Both the position numbers and the translations under genes were made by a program. From the NCBI GenBank assembly GCA_946406115.1, contig OX291561.1:6502273-6566272 (forward strand): DNA of 64,000 nt. Reading direction: 5' to 3'. How positions within the stretch are numbered: position 1 is the stretch's first letter; every line of letters starts with the position of its first letter. Under the pieces are notes generated by a model, which was not told the origin of the DNA, searched no databases, and worked only from the letters and a program-made list of their open reading frames with translations. Origin of the DNA: Apoda limacodes (taxonomy: Eukaryota > Arthropoda > Insecta > Lepidoptera > Limacodidae). Of the stretch, positions 46,361 through 56,824 are shown piece after piece.

Positions 46361-46696
46361 ACGGAGAACGAAACAGCCGTACTTAAAGGCTCTAGACCTG
46401 ATAGGCAATGAGTTGCGGTCGGAATGACTCATTCCTGTGCTTTGTCAACACAACACTCCTAAAAAAACCAATTCACTAAGTCATCAAATTTTAACGATAT
46501 GATTTAAGAGTTTTTTTGTATTTACACTTCACACATAACTGAATTGATATGTTTTTTAACACATATGTATGCACCTTTTTATAATAAACACATCAGTGTT
46601 AGTTTTATTATAAAAAACTTAAAAAAAACAACTAATTAGGCAATATTATTGCAGAGCGATGATTAACACGTCTGTTCTTATGTAATTCCTAAAGAC

Positions 46697-46707
46697 AAAA
46701 TCGTATG
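46697..46707. repeat. Target-site duplication of element B, right copy
   Basis: AAAATCGTATG, pairing with 43866-43875. Confidence 0.75.
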
Positions 46708-47024
46708 TATATGTATGTGTCCATTAGAAGGTGGACAGTATACACAGAGAATAGTTAAGTTACCACGTATAGTAGACGCAGATAAAGCAACAGTTTGAAT
46801 GTCTTCATTGCGACACCATTATGAGTATTATAAAAGTTTTTATTGTAAATATTGTATCCAGGTATCTTAAAACAATTGTCTTTGAACCAGGTTTTATTAA
46901 GTAAGCAAATATAAATATTTTGATCTTTTAGAAATTGTATTAATAAGGCTTTTTTACTATTTGCACTTTGAATGTTATATTAAGCGATACGTAGTTTTGA
47001 TTGTGTAGTAGTTTCTAAAGCCAT
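46708..47024 (-). pseudogene. Element A ORF2: endonuclease, N-terminal half
   Basis: ORF2 starts at the ATG at 47024-47022, overlapping the ORF1 stop (TAATG). It reads MALETTTQSKLRIA, then an in-frame TAA, then NIQSANSKKALLIQFLKD, IYICLLNKTWF, KIPGYNIYNKN, and near the break CVYCPPSNGHI. The APE-type endonuclease motif is normally NETW; the catalytic Glu is Lys here. The domain resumes at 43865 on the other side of LINE B. Confidence 0.85.
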
Positions 47025-47340
47025 TATTTAAGATTTTTTATTAATACTTCTTTAATTGTTTTAGTTGTAGTGGGTGAATTGTCACCCTTATTACCTAACT
47101 CCACCAATGTCTGTACTAGGGCTATCAGTACATCATTGTTGGATATTATTTGGGTCTTGATGTCTTCGTTACAAGAGAAATCGTTAGTTTTAGGTGTATT
47201 GATGTATGTACAGGTTTATTTACAGTATTATTTACAAGTTGGATTTTTGGTGGCAATAGCGGTTTACGGTTCAACATGTTCAAGTGGCATAAAATTTATA
47301 ATTATTTTTATACAATTAATCAATATACGTATTATTTTTA
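47024..47340 (-). pseudogene. Element A ORF1, C-terminal part
   Basis: The minus strand reads LNRKPLLPPKIQLVNNTVNK, then after a frameshift NNDVLIALVQTLVELGNKGD and TTTKTIKEVLIKNLK with TAA at 47026-47024. This looks like the tail of an I-type ORF1 (Gag-like) protein. Upstream of about 47340 the sequence can no longer be followed; element C begins somewhere between 47340 and 47450. Confidence 0.75.
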
Positions 47341-47449
47341 AGATAATTGTGCTATGCTATAATATGGCTTCAGGTTGGCCGGGTTGCGCAAATTTTATTT
47401 ATTTATTACAGCAGAATAATAAGCAAGTATTTTATTTTAATCTTCAATA

Positions 47450-50354
47450 TGACTTCTAAAAAACTTAAGCTAAAAATTGGATTTCTTAACCCGGGCTCAT
47501 TGGGCACAAACATGACGAATTTATTGTAGCAATGGAACAACACAATGTAGACATAATGGGTCTGAACGAGACATGGCTTCGCGAGGGCGAGGATGGTCGT
47601 GCACCCACCGTGCCCGGTTACCGACTGCGTCACGTGCCCCGCGCGAGCGGACAGCGCATGCGCGGCGGCGGCGTGGGATTCTATGTGCGTCGCGGCGTTG
47701 CAGTGCGAGTGTGTGCGCACCCAACTGCACCGCCCGTCGAACAAATGTGGCTTAGACTGATCGTGAATGGTACGCGCCTTGTTATAGGTACCGCTTATCG
47801 CCCGCCATGGCTTAATGTTGACACTTTTTTTGACGCACTGACTGACACAATAACGTCCTTTATAAACGTTGATCATATCATTTTATTAGGAGATTTTAAT
47901 ATTAATTTATTGAATAAAGATTCAAAATTTTCTAAATTTAATAATTTTATACAATGTTGTGAATTAACACAACAAGTGAAACAGCCGACACATTTGACTG
48001 AGCGTAGCCAGACTTTAATAGATGTTATCTGTAGTGATTTATCGTTAATAAATGTAACTGTTAATCATATTCCTTATCTTAGCAGTCACGCCTATTTGAC
48101 ATGTGAATTAAATATAAAAAAACCAAAACTGAACCAGCGTAAATTTATCTTTCGTCCAATAAAAGATATTGAACTGAGCCTTTTTCAATGTGCGCTTGAT
48201 TCTATTGAATGGAAAACAATTTTAAATTTGCCTGACGTGAATACAATGGTGTCTGCACTCAACAGTACCATAGTATCTCTTTTTGACATTTTTGCACCTT
48301 ATAAAACTGTGACCACTAAAGAAAATTCCCACCCTTGGATTACCTATACGGTACGAGAAATGATGCAACTGCGAAATGAAGCTCACGAGCGTTATCGCGA
48401 AACCGGCTTAAGCGAACACAGGAAGTATTACAAAGAGCTCAAGAGATTGGTTAATTCCGCCATTTTTAATGAGAAACGGGCATATTTCAACCAACATGTA
48501 AATTGTAACCTTAACAACTCTCGAGCTCTATGGAATAACCTGAAACGCACCATAAATGTCTCTGACAAGAACCATGATGCTGAAATTCCAGATCATTTAA
48601 AATGCCCAGATAAAATTAATACACATTTTTGTTCTGTGCCAGGGAGTAGAGATGCATCATTTTCAGACATGACATATTTTGAATTTCATAGGTTTGGGAC
48701 CACGTCCTTTGAATTGAAACCAACAGATGAGGGTACAGTCGCTAAAATTCTTCACTCCCTGAAATCTAATGCTATGGGTAGCGATGGTATTTCCCTCGAT
48801 ATGCTGCTGCTCACACTTCCACACACACTGAGTATTATTACTCAAATTATAAATATGTCAATATGGACATCTACTTTCCCTGATGCTTGGAAAATTGCGC
48901 TCGTTACGCCGCTGCCAAAGAAAAACACAGTTGTGGATCTCAATGACCTTCGTCCTATTAGTATCCCGTGCTGTGTATCAAAAATATTGGAGAGGGTGGT
49001 GTGTATGCAGCTTTCAGCTTACTTGGAAAATAATAATATACTTCCTGCATTACAATCTGGTTTCAGAAAGTCACGCAGTACTTCAATGGCTCTATCCGAC
49101 GTGGTTGATAACATTTTGGCATCACAAGATATAGGAGAGGGTACTATCATGACACTGCTTGATTTTTCGCGGGCCTTTGATTGTATAAGTATTCCTCTCT
49201 TATTATCCAAAATAAGTTACTACGGGTTTCAACAGAAAACAATTCGATGGTTTTCCAGCTACTTGTCCGGTCGCACACAGTCAGTGGCCTTAAATAAAAA
49301 TGATGGGTCACGTATGGTTTCAAGTCCTTTTCCGGTGACAAGAGGAGTTCCCCAGGGATCTATTTTAGGCCCAAAACTTTTTATTTTATACACTGCAGAC
49401 ATTTGCAATAAGATACAGTTCTGCAAATATCACCTGTATGCAGATGATATACAAGTATATTTGACATTCGATCCCAGTTATACTGATAGTGCAGTAGTAA
49501 AAATTAATCAAGATTTGCAGAATATAGCTCTGTGGTCTGAATCCAATACACTTGTTTTAAATCCACGCAAGTCAAAGTGCATAGTACTTGGTTCAAGGAA
49601 ACAAATAGACCAAATAGTCAGTAGGAACCCTACTATAAGCATTCTTGGAGCACAGGTAGATCGTGTCACCGAGGCGAGAAATCTAGGCGTATTAATGGAT
49701 GACAGTCTCCGCTTTGAAAGTCACGTTTTAGCGATTGTACGAAATTGTTTTTACCGCCTTAAAGTTTTGTATCGCATTCGTGATTTTATAAGCGAGGAGC
49801 TACGTATGAAGCTGTGGGACTGTCTAGTACCTTCAAGGTTAGCTTATGCAGATACTGTTTACGGCCCTAGGCTGCTCGCAAAAACAGATAGAATTATACA
49901 GAGAGTACAAAATGCCTGTGCAAGGTACACCTTTAATGTACCGCCACGTAGCCATATTACCCCCTTTTTAAATGCATCAAACATTCTTAAGATGTCCTAC
50001 CGCAGAGAGCTGCACATGGCTATATTATTGTTTAAGGTGATAAAAACCAATAATCCAACATTTCTTTACGATAGACTAAAGTGGCGAAGAGAAGACGATA
50101 CTCGGTATATGAGAGTTTTAAACAGTGCTTTGAAAATACCACAACATCGAACTGCCGCTTTTCGAGGAAGTTTCAGATACGCGGCTACCAAATGTTGGAA
50201 CAACATACCTCCTCCTATTCGTGAACTTAGTAATGTCCAAAACTTTAAATTTAAACTAAAGAATTACTTTTTAACAGTCCAAAAGCAAAATGAGTCGCGC
50301 GCGAGCGGAGTGGTCGGTTTGTTCCAACAATGCAGCACAATGTTAAAAGGCTAA
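47450..50354 (+). pseudogene. LINE C ORF2, endonuclease-reverse transcriptase with one frameshift
   Basis: The protein begins at the ATG at 47450 (MTSKKLKLKIGFLNPGSLG). One extra base near 47508-47512 shifts the frame, and the main frame then runs 940 codons from the ATG at 47532 to 50354. Endonuclease motifs (numbered from 47532): LNETWL (11-16), GTAYRPP (86-92), LLGDFNINL (118-126); SSH (184-186) stands where SDH is usual. RT motifs: GSDGISLDML (416-425), RPISIPCCVSKILE (474-487), LQSGFRKSRST (507-517), LLDFSRAFD (542-550), GVPQGSILGP (605-614), and YADD (636-639, at 49437-49448). The C-terminal tail includes RYAATKCWNNIPPPIREL. Apart from the frameshift I see no disabling change in the RT, so this is the youngest LINE in the window. 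Confidence 0.92.
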
Positions 50355-50802
50355 ATAGTACAAATATATTTAATAATGTTAATGATTTTTATATGAGTTT
50401 ATTGTATTTATATGTTACAAATTTTGCCTGCATATACATTTATTTTTACCTTATTTATTATTTAATATATACCTTATATATCTTATACCTATTTACATTA
50501 AACAAGAACACATAACCGGTGCCTCACGGGCACACCTTTTATTAAGGGCGACGCTGAAAATCAGCGCTGCAGCACCTTGTTGCAGCATACGCTGAGTCGA
50601 TGTCCTGTTTGGCATCACAGCACCCATATTTAAATATGTCTAGTTAGATCCGTATATTTTTGTTTTGTTTTATATTTTCGTTTTTAAGTGTTTTTTGTTT
50701 TCTTATTTTATTTCCATTATTTTGGTGTACCTTTATGTAAACGTGTATGTAACAGTATGGGTGAAATGATGCTAAATAAATGTCTGTCTATGTCTATGTC
50801 TA
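50355..50802 (+). other. LINE C 3' UTR
   Basis: AT-rich with a GC-richer segment (50515-50620). It ends AATAAATG and then TGTCTA repeats. A short hexameric repeat at the end, in place of poly(A), is usual for CR1-like elements. Confidence 0.75.
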
Positions 50803-51553
50803 AAATCTGTATTAGATTGTTTTGTTAAGGTAGCACTTGCATAAGTAATTTTATTTTTCTTTTCAGTATTTTTTTGTATTTAAAACATTGTTGCAATGGT
50901 GGAATGTATTCAAAAACTCTATATGAAAATAAATATTTAACATTATCGGGAAGTACACTAGAAAGGAAAGTAATGCTTACAGTCTGTAGTGGGACACGTT
51001 CTTGTCCAAATTTCTTTGTAAATCTTCTTATTGCAATGATTTCATAAAGAGAAGATAATCGGGTATATAAGTTTTTGTTTGAAATATTTGGTGGAATGAA
51101 TCTGATTATACCTGTTTTTTTCTATTTGAGCTGCTGGTATGAACGCTTTCATTATTGATTTGTTTTATGTTTTGTAAGAAAAGTTGTGTTGTTAATAAAA
51201 TTGTTTGCTGTATTATACTGTTTAAATATGACCGCTATTTTATTGGCATTAACTCTCTGAATTGCCGTCAAACCTTTTATTTCCGTTCTGAAAATATGGT
51301 TCAAATAGATTGGACTTTTATTGCCTGATTTGTCTTAAGAAGTGCTTTCTACAAAAACCTTGTAATCTACGTTAAAAGAATTTTCTGGGTAGAGTCTTTT
51401 GTAATCAGGTTTATGGAAAGGTAAATAAGAGTCACCGCCGTCGCCTCCGCCATCGCCGCTGTCGATGTTGTGCGTATTTTTGGTTGTTTCGTCCTCAGCC
51501 TGAGGACGTTTATGTGAGTTAGGCGGGTCATCTCCGCCCTCCTCGTTTCCATC
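50803..51553 (-). pseudogene. Element A ORF1, N-terminal part
   Basis: The likely start is the ATG at 51553 (MDGNEEGGDDPPNSHKR); the frame is open further up, but upstream sequence looks like UTR. An acidic, Gly/Asp-rich stretch is followed by DYKRLYPENSFNVDYKVFVE, then TAA at 51335-51337. In the same frame come NKSPIYLNHIFRTEIKGL and RVNANKIAVIFKQYN. In shifted frames follow IRFIPPNISNKNLYTRLSS, KKFGQERVPLQTVSITFLSS and EYIPPLQQCFK. CFK is probably the first Cys of the CCHC zinc knuckle (CFKC); the rest of the knuckle region is missing at LINE C's insertion. The order is that of an I-type Gag-like protein. Confidence 0.8.
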
Positions 51554-51682
51554 CATTTCTGTAGCTCGCTGCAGCTCACAGCAACAATCTATTGAAATTT
51601 TAAGTAAGAAATCCAATAAAATTCAAATATTTATTGAAATTAAAAATTTCAAAAACCGCGCTTTTTGGTTTCCCGCTCCCTG

Positions 51683-51696
51683 ATCCAACTTCTACG
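51683..51696. repeat. Target-site duplication of element A, right copy
   Basis: ATCCAACTTCTACG, pairing with 40913-40927. It fixes the 5' end of element A at 51682. Confidence 0.85.
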
Positions 51697-52645
51697 GGGA
51701 ACCTTTAAGGAAATAAGAAAGTTTGTCTGTTTGGATTAAATATTTCTATCGTCAACTTACTTAGAATTTGGGTAAATACGCCTTTAAAGACAATTAAAAA
51801 ATGTTGTGTTTTCGGGTTTCCAAAAATTCAGCACCTAAAGCTGAAAAAGGGTAGCAAATTTAGTATGAATATGATAATATTTATTGTGAAATCTACTTCA
51901 AATTAGGTGTTCATGTTCTTTAAGATGGCAATCACAGTGTCGATTTATTTGAGATGGATTGGATTGGATAGATGGATTTATTTATTCTAAAATTTACTTT
52001 AAATCAAACACAATTAATAATAATAATTAATAAAAACATGTCTTTTGGTGTTTTTAAAATTTAATTGTCAAGGGCAGAAGGGCAGTAGGAAGTTCATTTG
52101 GAAAAATTGTTTTTATGCTCATGTTTATCTTAAACCTGGTATACATACATACATGTTTTCAACACTATGAATGAAACATGTCCAAAGCGGAGAAAAGAGT
52201 GACAAAGTTTGTGTGCAAAAAAAAAACAAAATACTGACTGAATCATCATCACTGAATTGCTAAAGATAGTAATTCTAGATTTGTAGCACGGGTTTATTTT
52301 GTATTGTAGGCACAATTAGGCAGCTGCGACGAAATAATATAAATTTAGCCCAAAGTTTACCAAAATTTTTGGGAATGCTGTGATACATTTGTTTATATAA
52401 GGGTTTTTCCAAAATTCAACTCCTAAGAGCATAAAATAGCAATTTCTTTATTGACTCAAATCGCTTAGGATAAAAATAACAAATTGCTGGTACGGTTTCA
52501 TTTAATGTTATAAGCATCGTTTTAGAAGAACACTTTTGAATTTCAAATCCTGAGGAGGTACAATAAGGTGTACACTTTACAGTTTGTTGATTAGAAAAAC
52601 TGTACAAATCCTAAAGTATAAGCGAGCTCAGCTGCGTGTGGAAAG
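51697..52645. repeat. Degenerate long-unit repeat array, right part
   Basis: Continues the array of 39430-40912: GTTTCCAAAAATTCAGCACC (near 51816), TTTTTAAAATTTAATTGTC (near 52049), TTTTTCCAAAATTCAACTCC (near 52404), and the closing GCGTGTGGAAAGCTAGTGAC near 52634. Joining 40927 to 51697 gives an uninterrupted unit. Confidence 0.6.
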
Positions 52646-55224
52646 CTAGTGACTTATAAATATGTAAATATACAAATAATGGCTTTTTCCGCGACTAGCG
52701 TCTGTTTTACATTTTTGACAAAAGCATTGGCTACAGATATCTACAATTTTTTTGGGATTCCGCTAGTAGTGCGACATTCTGTACTTTGCTAAATATCTAT
52801 GAAATATATTTTTAACACAACAATTAACCAACGTGTTTTGATATTCAAATATTCTTGTTAATAAGTTGATGGAGTGTACAATATGATGTACAAATCTTTA
52901 AACGAAAAAGATATATAATAAATGTTGGTGTAAACTGAATTTACAAATAAACTCAATTCGTTAAATTAACACCTAACCGATATCAGCGTGACCAATAGTC
53001 ATTTAAAAAACTGGTTGCCTGTAAAGTCGGTATACGGGCGAAAGTTTTACGTGACAATGATTTTATGTCTGTCTCTCTCGCTCTTAGGCGGGCGCGTGCC
53101 TCTCACTCGCTCTCATTGTGAGCGCATAACGTGAGCGGAGCGTAACGCAGTTTCTTGAAGTGTCACCCGGCAAACCAATTTATAAGACGTTGTCACGTCA
53201 AAATTAAAACGTTGATATATAAAAATATTTATTGGCAGACATAGAGTCTGAACAACACACAAAATTATTATTTCTCCACCATCAAGTCCATAGATATGCA
53301 AGTTCAGTACTATATACTATATAGTACAGATAGGCAACGGCCCATACATTTACTGGAACACTAAGATTAGTTCTGTAATACGAGTGCGTGGCGCTAGTGC
53401 GCAAAACGGAAAGGATTTTTTTTTCTTAAATTCAATTATTACTAGCCAGCTTATAAATTACTTTTCTAATGTGGCTTTATAGATACCAAGTTCCATCCCA
53501 GACTAATATTTATATTGTTGTTCATCTACGAAGAATAGACCAAAGGACGTAAAATCAAACAACGTTCTCAAAGTTGACATTGTTTATTCATAAATATTCA
53601 TGAAATGTACATTTATTTTCGATTTTCTTAAATTATTAAGCTAATTACTTAGGCCGCAATTAATAATTATTAGACCATTTACGAAAGTTTTTGTTTAGTT
53701 TTGAACTAAAACTTCAATGTAATATATAGTATAGTTTGAACTTTCATTAATGTTTTAAAACAATATTCGTGTAAGATTATTGAAATGATAAAGAATGTTA
53801 GACAATACATTCTAATACAAAATATCTGTAGATATTATTTTTTTGAGTATCATCATACCTAGGCACAGGCTTATATTTTTTGTTTCCTCTTCGTACAAAA
53901 GAGATTTCTAAAATGTTAATAAACAATTATTTATTAATAGCTACTAATAGACTAGCTATTTTTAAAATGTTGTGTATTTTCTGTATAATATACCTAAATT
54001 GATAATATGATAATTCATATTAGCAAATTCACCTAAATAAGGTTTGTACTATTACTTATGTTTTTTTCACGTCAAAAAGTGTACTCAGGACTGTAACAAA
54101 ATTAATCAAATTCTTACAAACTTATCTCTCCTAATAATCTTAAAAAGTTCTCTATCGTAAATTACCATACAAGATTCAACCTTGCAATGATTATAGCGAC
54201 ACCTGCAAGGCAAAACTTCGTAAACCATTTGTCGTAAGTTTACAGAAGAGCGCGTCGAAGTTTCAAAAAATTCTTAGTGACGTCTGTTACGTCCTAATGC
54301 CATTCAAACTAAAAAAAATGTTCAAAAAGGAATGTTTTATATTTCTGTATGATTAATGTGCTATAAGTACTTTCATTTTATTACCTTTTCTGAGTTACAA
54401 TGAGTTTGCACGGCATAAACTTTATAAAGTGACATTGTAACTAGGACATACAATTAAATTTTGTGTATCAATATTTGCTTATATTGACTTAAATATGGTG
54501 CCTGTGGATGTGAACCATCTTGTGGAGATAGAAAATACACAGTTGCAAGTGCCAACACCAATATATAAGCTAATACTTTTTACTACTAGTTCTTTATTCT
54601 TCCATGTTGACTAGGCAACCAATTCAAAGTCACCTTCGACGTGTAGTTTTTTGGACAAGATGTTATCTCTAAATCATATGTAAACCTACTCTAACCGACG
54701 ATAGCCACTCTGAAACAATAAATTTAAATACGTTCAAAGATATGACATAATCATTCTAAATTTTTTACATTCCTACACGATGAGCTAATTTTATTTACTA
54801 CGTACAGGGTATTTTTGTACAGATACGATTTTTTACAGTGGGTATAATATTTTTACGATTATCTATATATATACTTCGCCTATATACTTTGCCTGTAAAT
54901 CAACTAACATTTCAGTTATACTATGATCCTCAGCAGATTCCAAAATCTGTGCCCTCGAGATATATCTCCAAGCCTCTGAAGAGCTGCCGTCCGGCCACAA
55001 AAAACTATGGCAACCAATGTGGACAAGGATCTTCATTTTCGCCGAATTATATCAGGCTGAACAAAATTGACACAGGGCAAAATTGCAAAACCAAAAAGCT
55101 GTAAGAAAACCCGTCTGCAAATATAGGTGGAAAAATATTATGAGTAAGTCAGTAAAAATATTTTGACCCAAAACCACTTGCATTCTACCTTGTGCAAAAC
55201 GTAACCTTAATTTAATAGTGGAGT
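52646..55224. other. Non-coding stretch
   Basis: Mostly AT-rich with no gene recognised. 53035-53165 is a GC-richer island with CTCTCTCGCTCTTAGGCGGG and CTCATTGTGAGCGCATAACG, including a short inversion TCATTGTGA/CGTTATGCGCTCAC; origin unknown. Confidence 0.4.
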
Positions 55225-55440
55225 AGAGGACCGAATGGCGCATTGCAGTGGTAGAACAGGCGACTGTCGAAGTTCGGGTTCGATTTCCGGTAAGGGCCCG
55301 CTAATTATGTTATTATAAAGTTGTCTCGACTCTGGTTGCGACCAGTACTGTATGGTATACGGATATTTGGGGCAGTCATTATTGGCTATATATTGGTTAT
55401 ATACTATTTTATACTATTATTATTTCTGGAGGCTGTACGG
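55225..55440 (+). mobile_element. tRNA-derived SINE, second family
   Basis: An A box-like GCAGTGGTAGAACAGGCG (55245-55262) and a B box GGGTTCGATTTCC (55276-55288) are followed by a body with TTGTCTCGACTCTGGTTGCG. The body differs from the SINE at 15530-15705. Confidence 0.75.
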
Positions 55441-55752
55441 ACTGTGAACAACTGTTTTAAGTTTATAATTATAACGTAATAATCTTAAAATATTTTAGTT
55501 ATAAATCTACAGAATTTTACTGATAAACACATATCATTTGGAACACAGAAAGCAATTTTTTCATGACTGTTTTATGGCAAAATATTCTATGGACACAGAA
55601 CAATGACATTTCAACACTGTGGTCAATAATAATTGTCTCTAAATAAAATTAGTGTTTCCATACAAACGGACGAAGTGACATACAGACATTGGGAAACCAT
55701 AAGAATAAGGGTATGCTTATTATTCGTCCTTATAGCTTAATAGATAACATAT

Positions 55753-55921
55753 ACCGATATCTCCATTACATAATATATTGCTATTTTTGAAGATTTCTTT
55801 TTAAAATTATTACTTTTGGATAAATTTTCTACTACTACTACGGCAAAACTTTATCCAAAAGTTATAATTTTATAAGGATATCTTCAAAAACAGCAATATA
55901 TTATGTAATAGAGATATCGGT
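55753..55921. repeat. Long near-perfect hairpin (foldback MITE)
   Basis: Two arms of about 77 bp (55753-55829 and 55845-55921) are inverted repeats with few mismatches, separated by about 15 bases containing CTACTACTACTACGG. Arm phrases: ACCGATATCTCCATTACATA, ATATATTGCTATTTTTGAAG, TTACTTTTGGATAAA. It can fold into a single hairpin and encodes nothing. Confidence 0.9.
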
Positions 55922-55984
55922 CATCAAGCACATTAAACACGTAGCTATAATATATATTAATATGCCAAAATATATCCATACTTC

Positions 55985-56510
55985 CATATATATACTGATA
56001 TTATAAATGCCAAAGTAACTCTGTATGTCTGTCTCGGGAATAATTATAACCGAGCCTAAACGAACTTTAGCTTGGTATAGCAAACTTCATTCGTACGTAT
56101 AATTAAGAAGTTGGCGTAAGAATCTAAGGCCGATAACCAAATTTAGGGCGGGTGGAGCACATTATTATTATATATGGGAAAGTTAAGATGTTTGGTTGTT
56201 TGTTACTCAATCACACTTCAACCGAGCCGATTTAGATGAAATTTGGTATAGAGATAACCTAAGAGCCGGGGAAGGACGTAGACTATTTTTCATCTTGGAA
56301 AATTAAAAAGTGTCCTCGAGAATGACTAAAACATTAGTTACTCAATCCTGCCGCAATGGAGCAGACGTACTTGAAGATATGGAGAAGAAAAAAGGCTACT
56401 TTTAGGGCTACTTAAATTAAAAAAAAAATCCGCGGAGTAACTATAACCGAATTTCACGAACAAACCATAGCTGCATCTATAGCTTGCTATAACAAACTTC
56501 TTTAGTTGCC
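55985..56510 (+). repeat. Lepidoptera-type interspersed repeats
   Basis: A run of fragments with phrases I associate with dispersed lepidopteran repeats: ATATTATAAATGCCAAAGTA, GTCTGTCTCGGGAATAATTA, TTGTTTGTTACTCAATCACA, ATGAAATTTGGTATAGAGAT. Parts are related to 14530-14755. Non-coding. Confidence 0.65.
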
Positions 56511-56535
56511 GTAAGAAATAGTAACCTATTGGATT

Positions 56536-56824
56536 ATATTAGGTAACTTACTTTCTGGTTGATTTTTTGGATATCCTTCCGTCTTGCGTAAACATAATTA
56601 AGTTTTCCATTTTCGTAGAATTTTTCTTCAAAATGTTTGCTACATACTTTTTTGTTATGTAGTTGTTTTGCATTATATGAATATAAATTATTATCACCTA
56701 TGTTTTTTAACCAAAGAATTCGTTTATATCCCACCGAAGGAAAAGCATGAAGATAAATATTTTTAGTTTGACCATTGGAGTCACAGTTTTTTATACAACA
56801 CTTAATTCTACTCATAGTTATCAA
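56536..56824 (-). CDS. THAP-type zinc-finger exon
   Basis: The minus-strand frame from the ATG at 56824 (or the second Met at 56815) encodes a THAP domain, a C2CH zinc-dependent DNA-binding fold. Near the start CCIKNCDSN supplies the two Cys, followed by YLHAFPSVGYKRILWLKNIG with the conserved Pro and Trp, and KKVCSKHFEEKFY gives the Cys-x2-His pair. The length to the end of the domain is about 85 residues, as expected. The final AVPT-like box is not clear. Just after KINQK the sequence is AGAAA|GTAAGT, a good splice donor near 56556, so this is probably a first coding exon of a gene running to lower coordinates. No further exon was recognised. THAP domains occur in host regulators and in P-element-type transposases; I cannot tell which. 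Confidence 0.65.

Larger units (their letters stand above)
43876..46696 (-). mobile_element. LINE B (CR1/Jockey-superfamily type) inserted in element A
   Basis: A 2.8-kb minus-strand LINE within A's endonuclease. It ends in a tail of (TTCATTCATTTCA)-type repeats (43876-43915 on the plus strand) and is flanked by the ~10-bp duplication. It has remains of a coiled-coil ORF1-like protein (45690-46270), an RT (about 44190-45680), and a 3' UTR with AATAAAG-like sequence near 43916. No endonuclease is seen between them, so it is internally deleted as well as frame-broken. Confidence 0.8.
47400..50802 (+). mobile_element. LINE C (Daphne/CR1-like), nearly intact
   Basis: A plus-strand LINE inserted in ORF1 of element A. 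It carries one long endonuclease-RT frame, a ~450-bp 3' UTR, an AATAAA (50775-50780), and ends with three TGTCTA hexamers (50785-50802). Its 5' end is uncertain within about 100 bp, and no ORF1 of its own is present, so it is 5'-truncated. I find no clear target duplication. Part of A's ORF1 appears lost at the junction. Confidence 0.85.
40928..51682 (-). mobile_element. I-clade LINE with RNase H (element A), interrupted by LINEs B and C
   Basis: On the minus strand the parts appear in the order 5' UTR, ORF1, ORF1/ORF2 overlap, endonuclease, RT, RNase H, 3' UTR, poly(A). The 3' UTR ends with ACCTAAAGGTCTTTGATACC and a run of A (T at 40928-40937). A 14/15-bp target duplication brackets the whole. 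After subtracting B (43876-46696) and C (about 47400-50802), some 4.5 kb of A remains, a little short of a usual I-clade length; the middle of ORF1 is missing at the C junction. All ORFs are broken. Confidence 0.9.

Noticed and set aside
47406..47876. 156-codon minus-strand frame
   Set aside because: Antisense to the start of LINE C ORF2; openness follows from the GC-rich endonuclease coding sequence.
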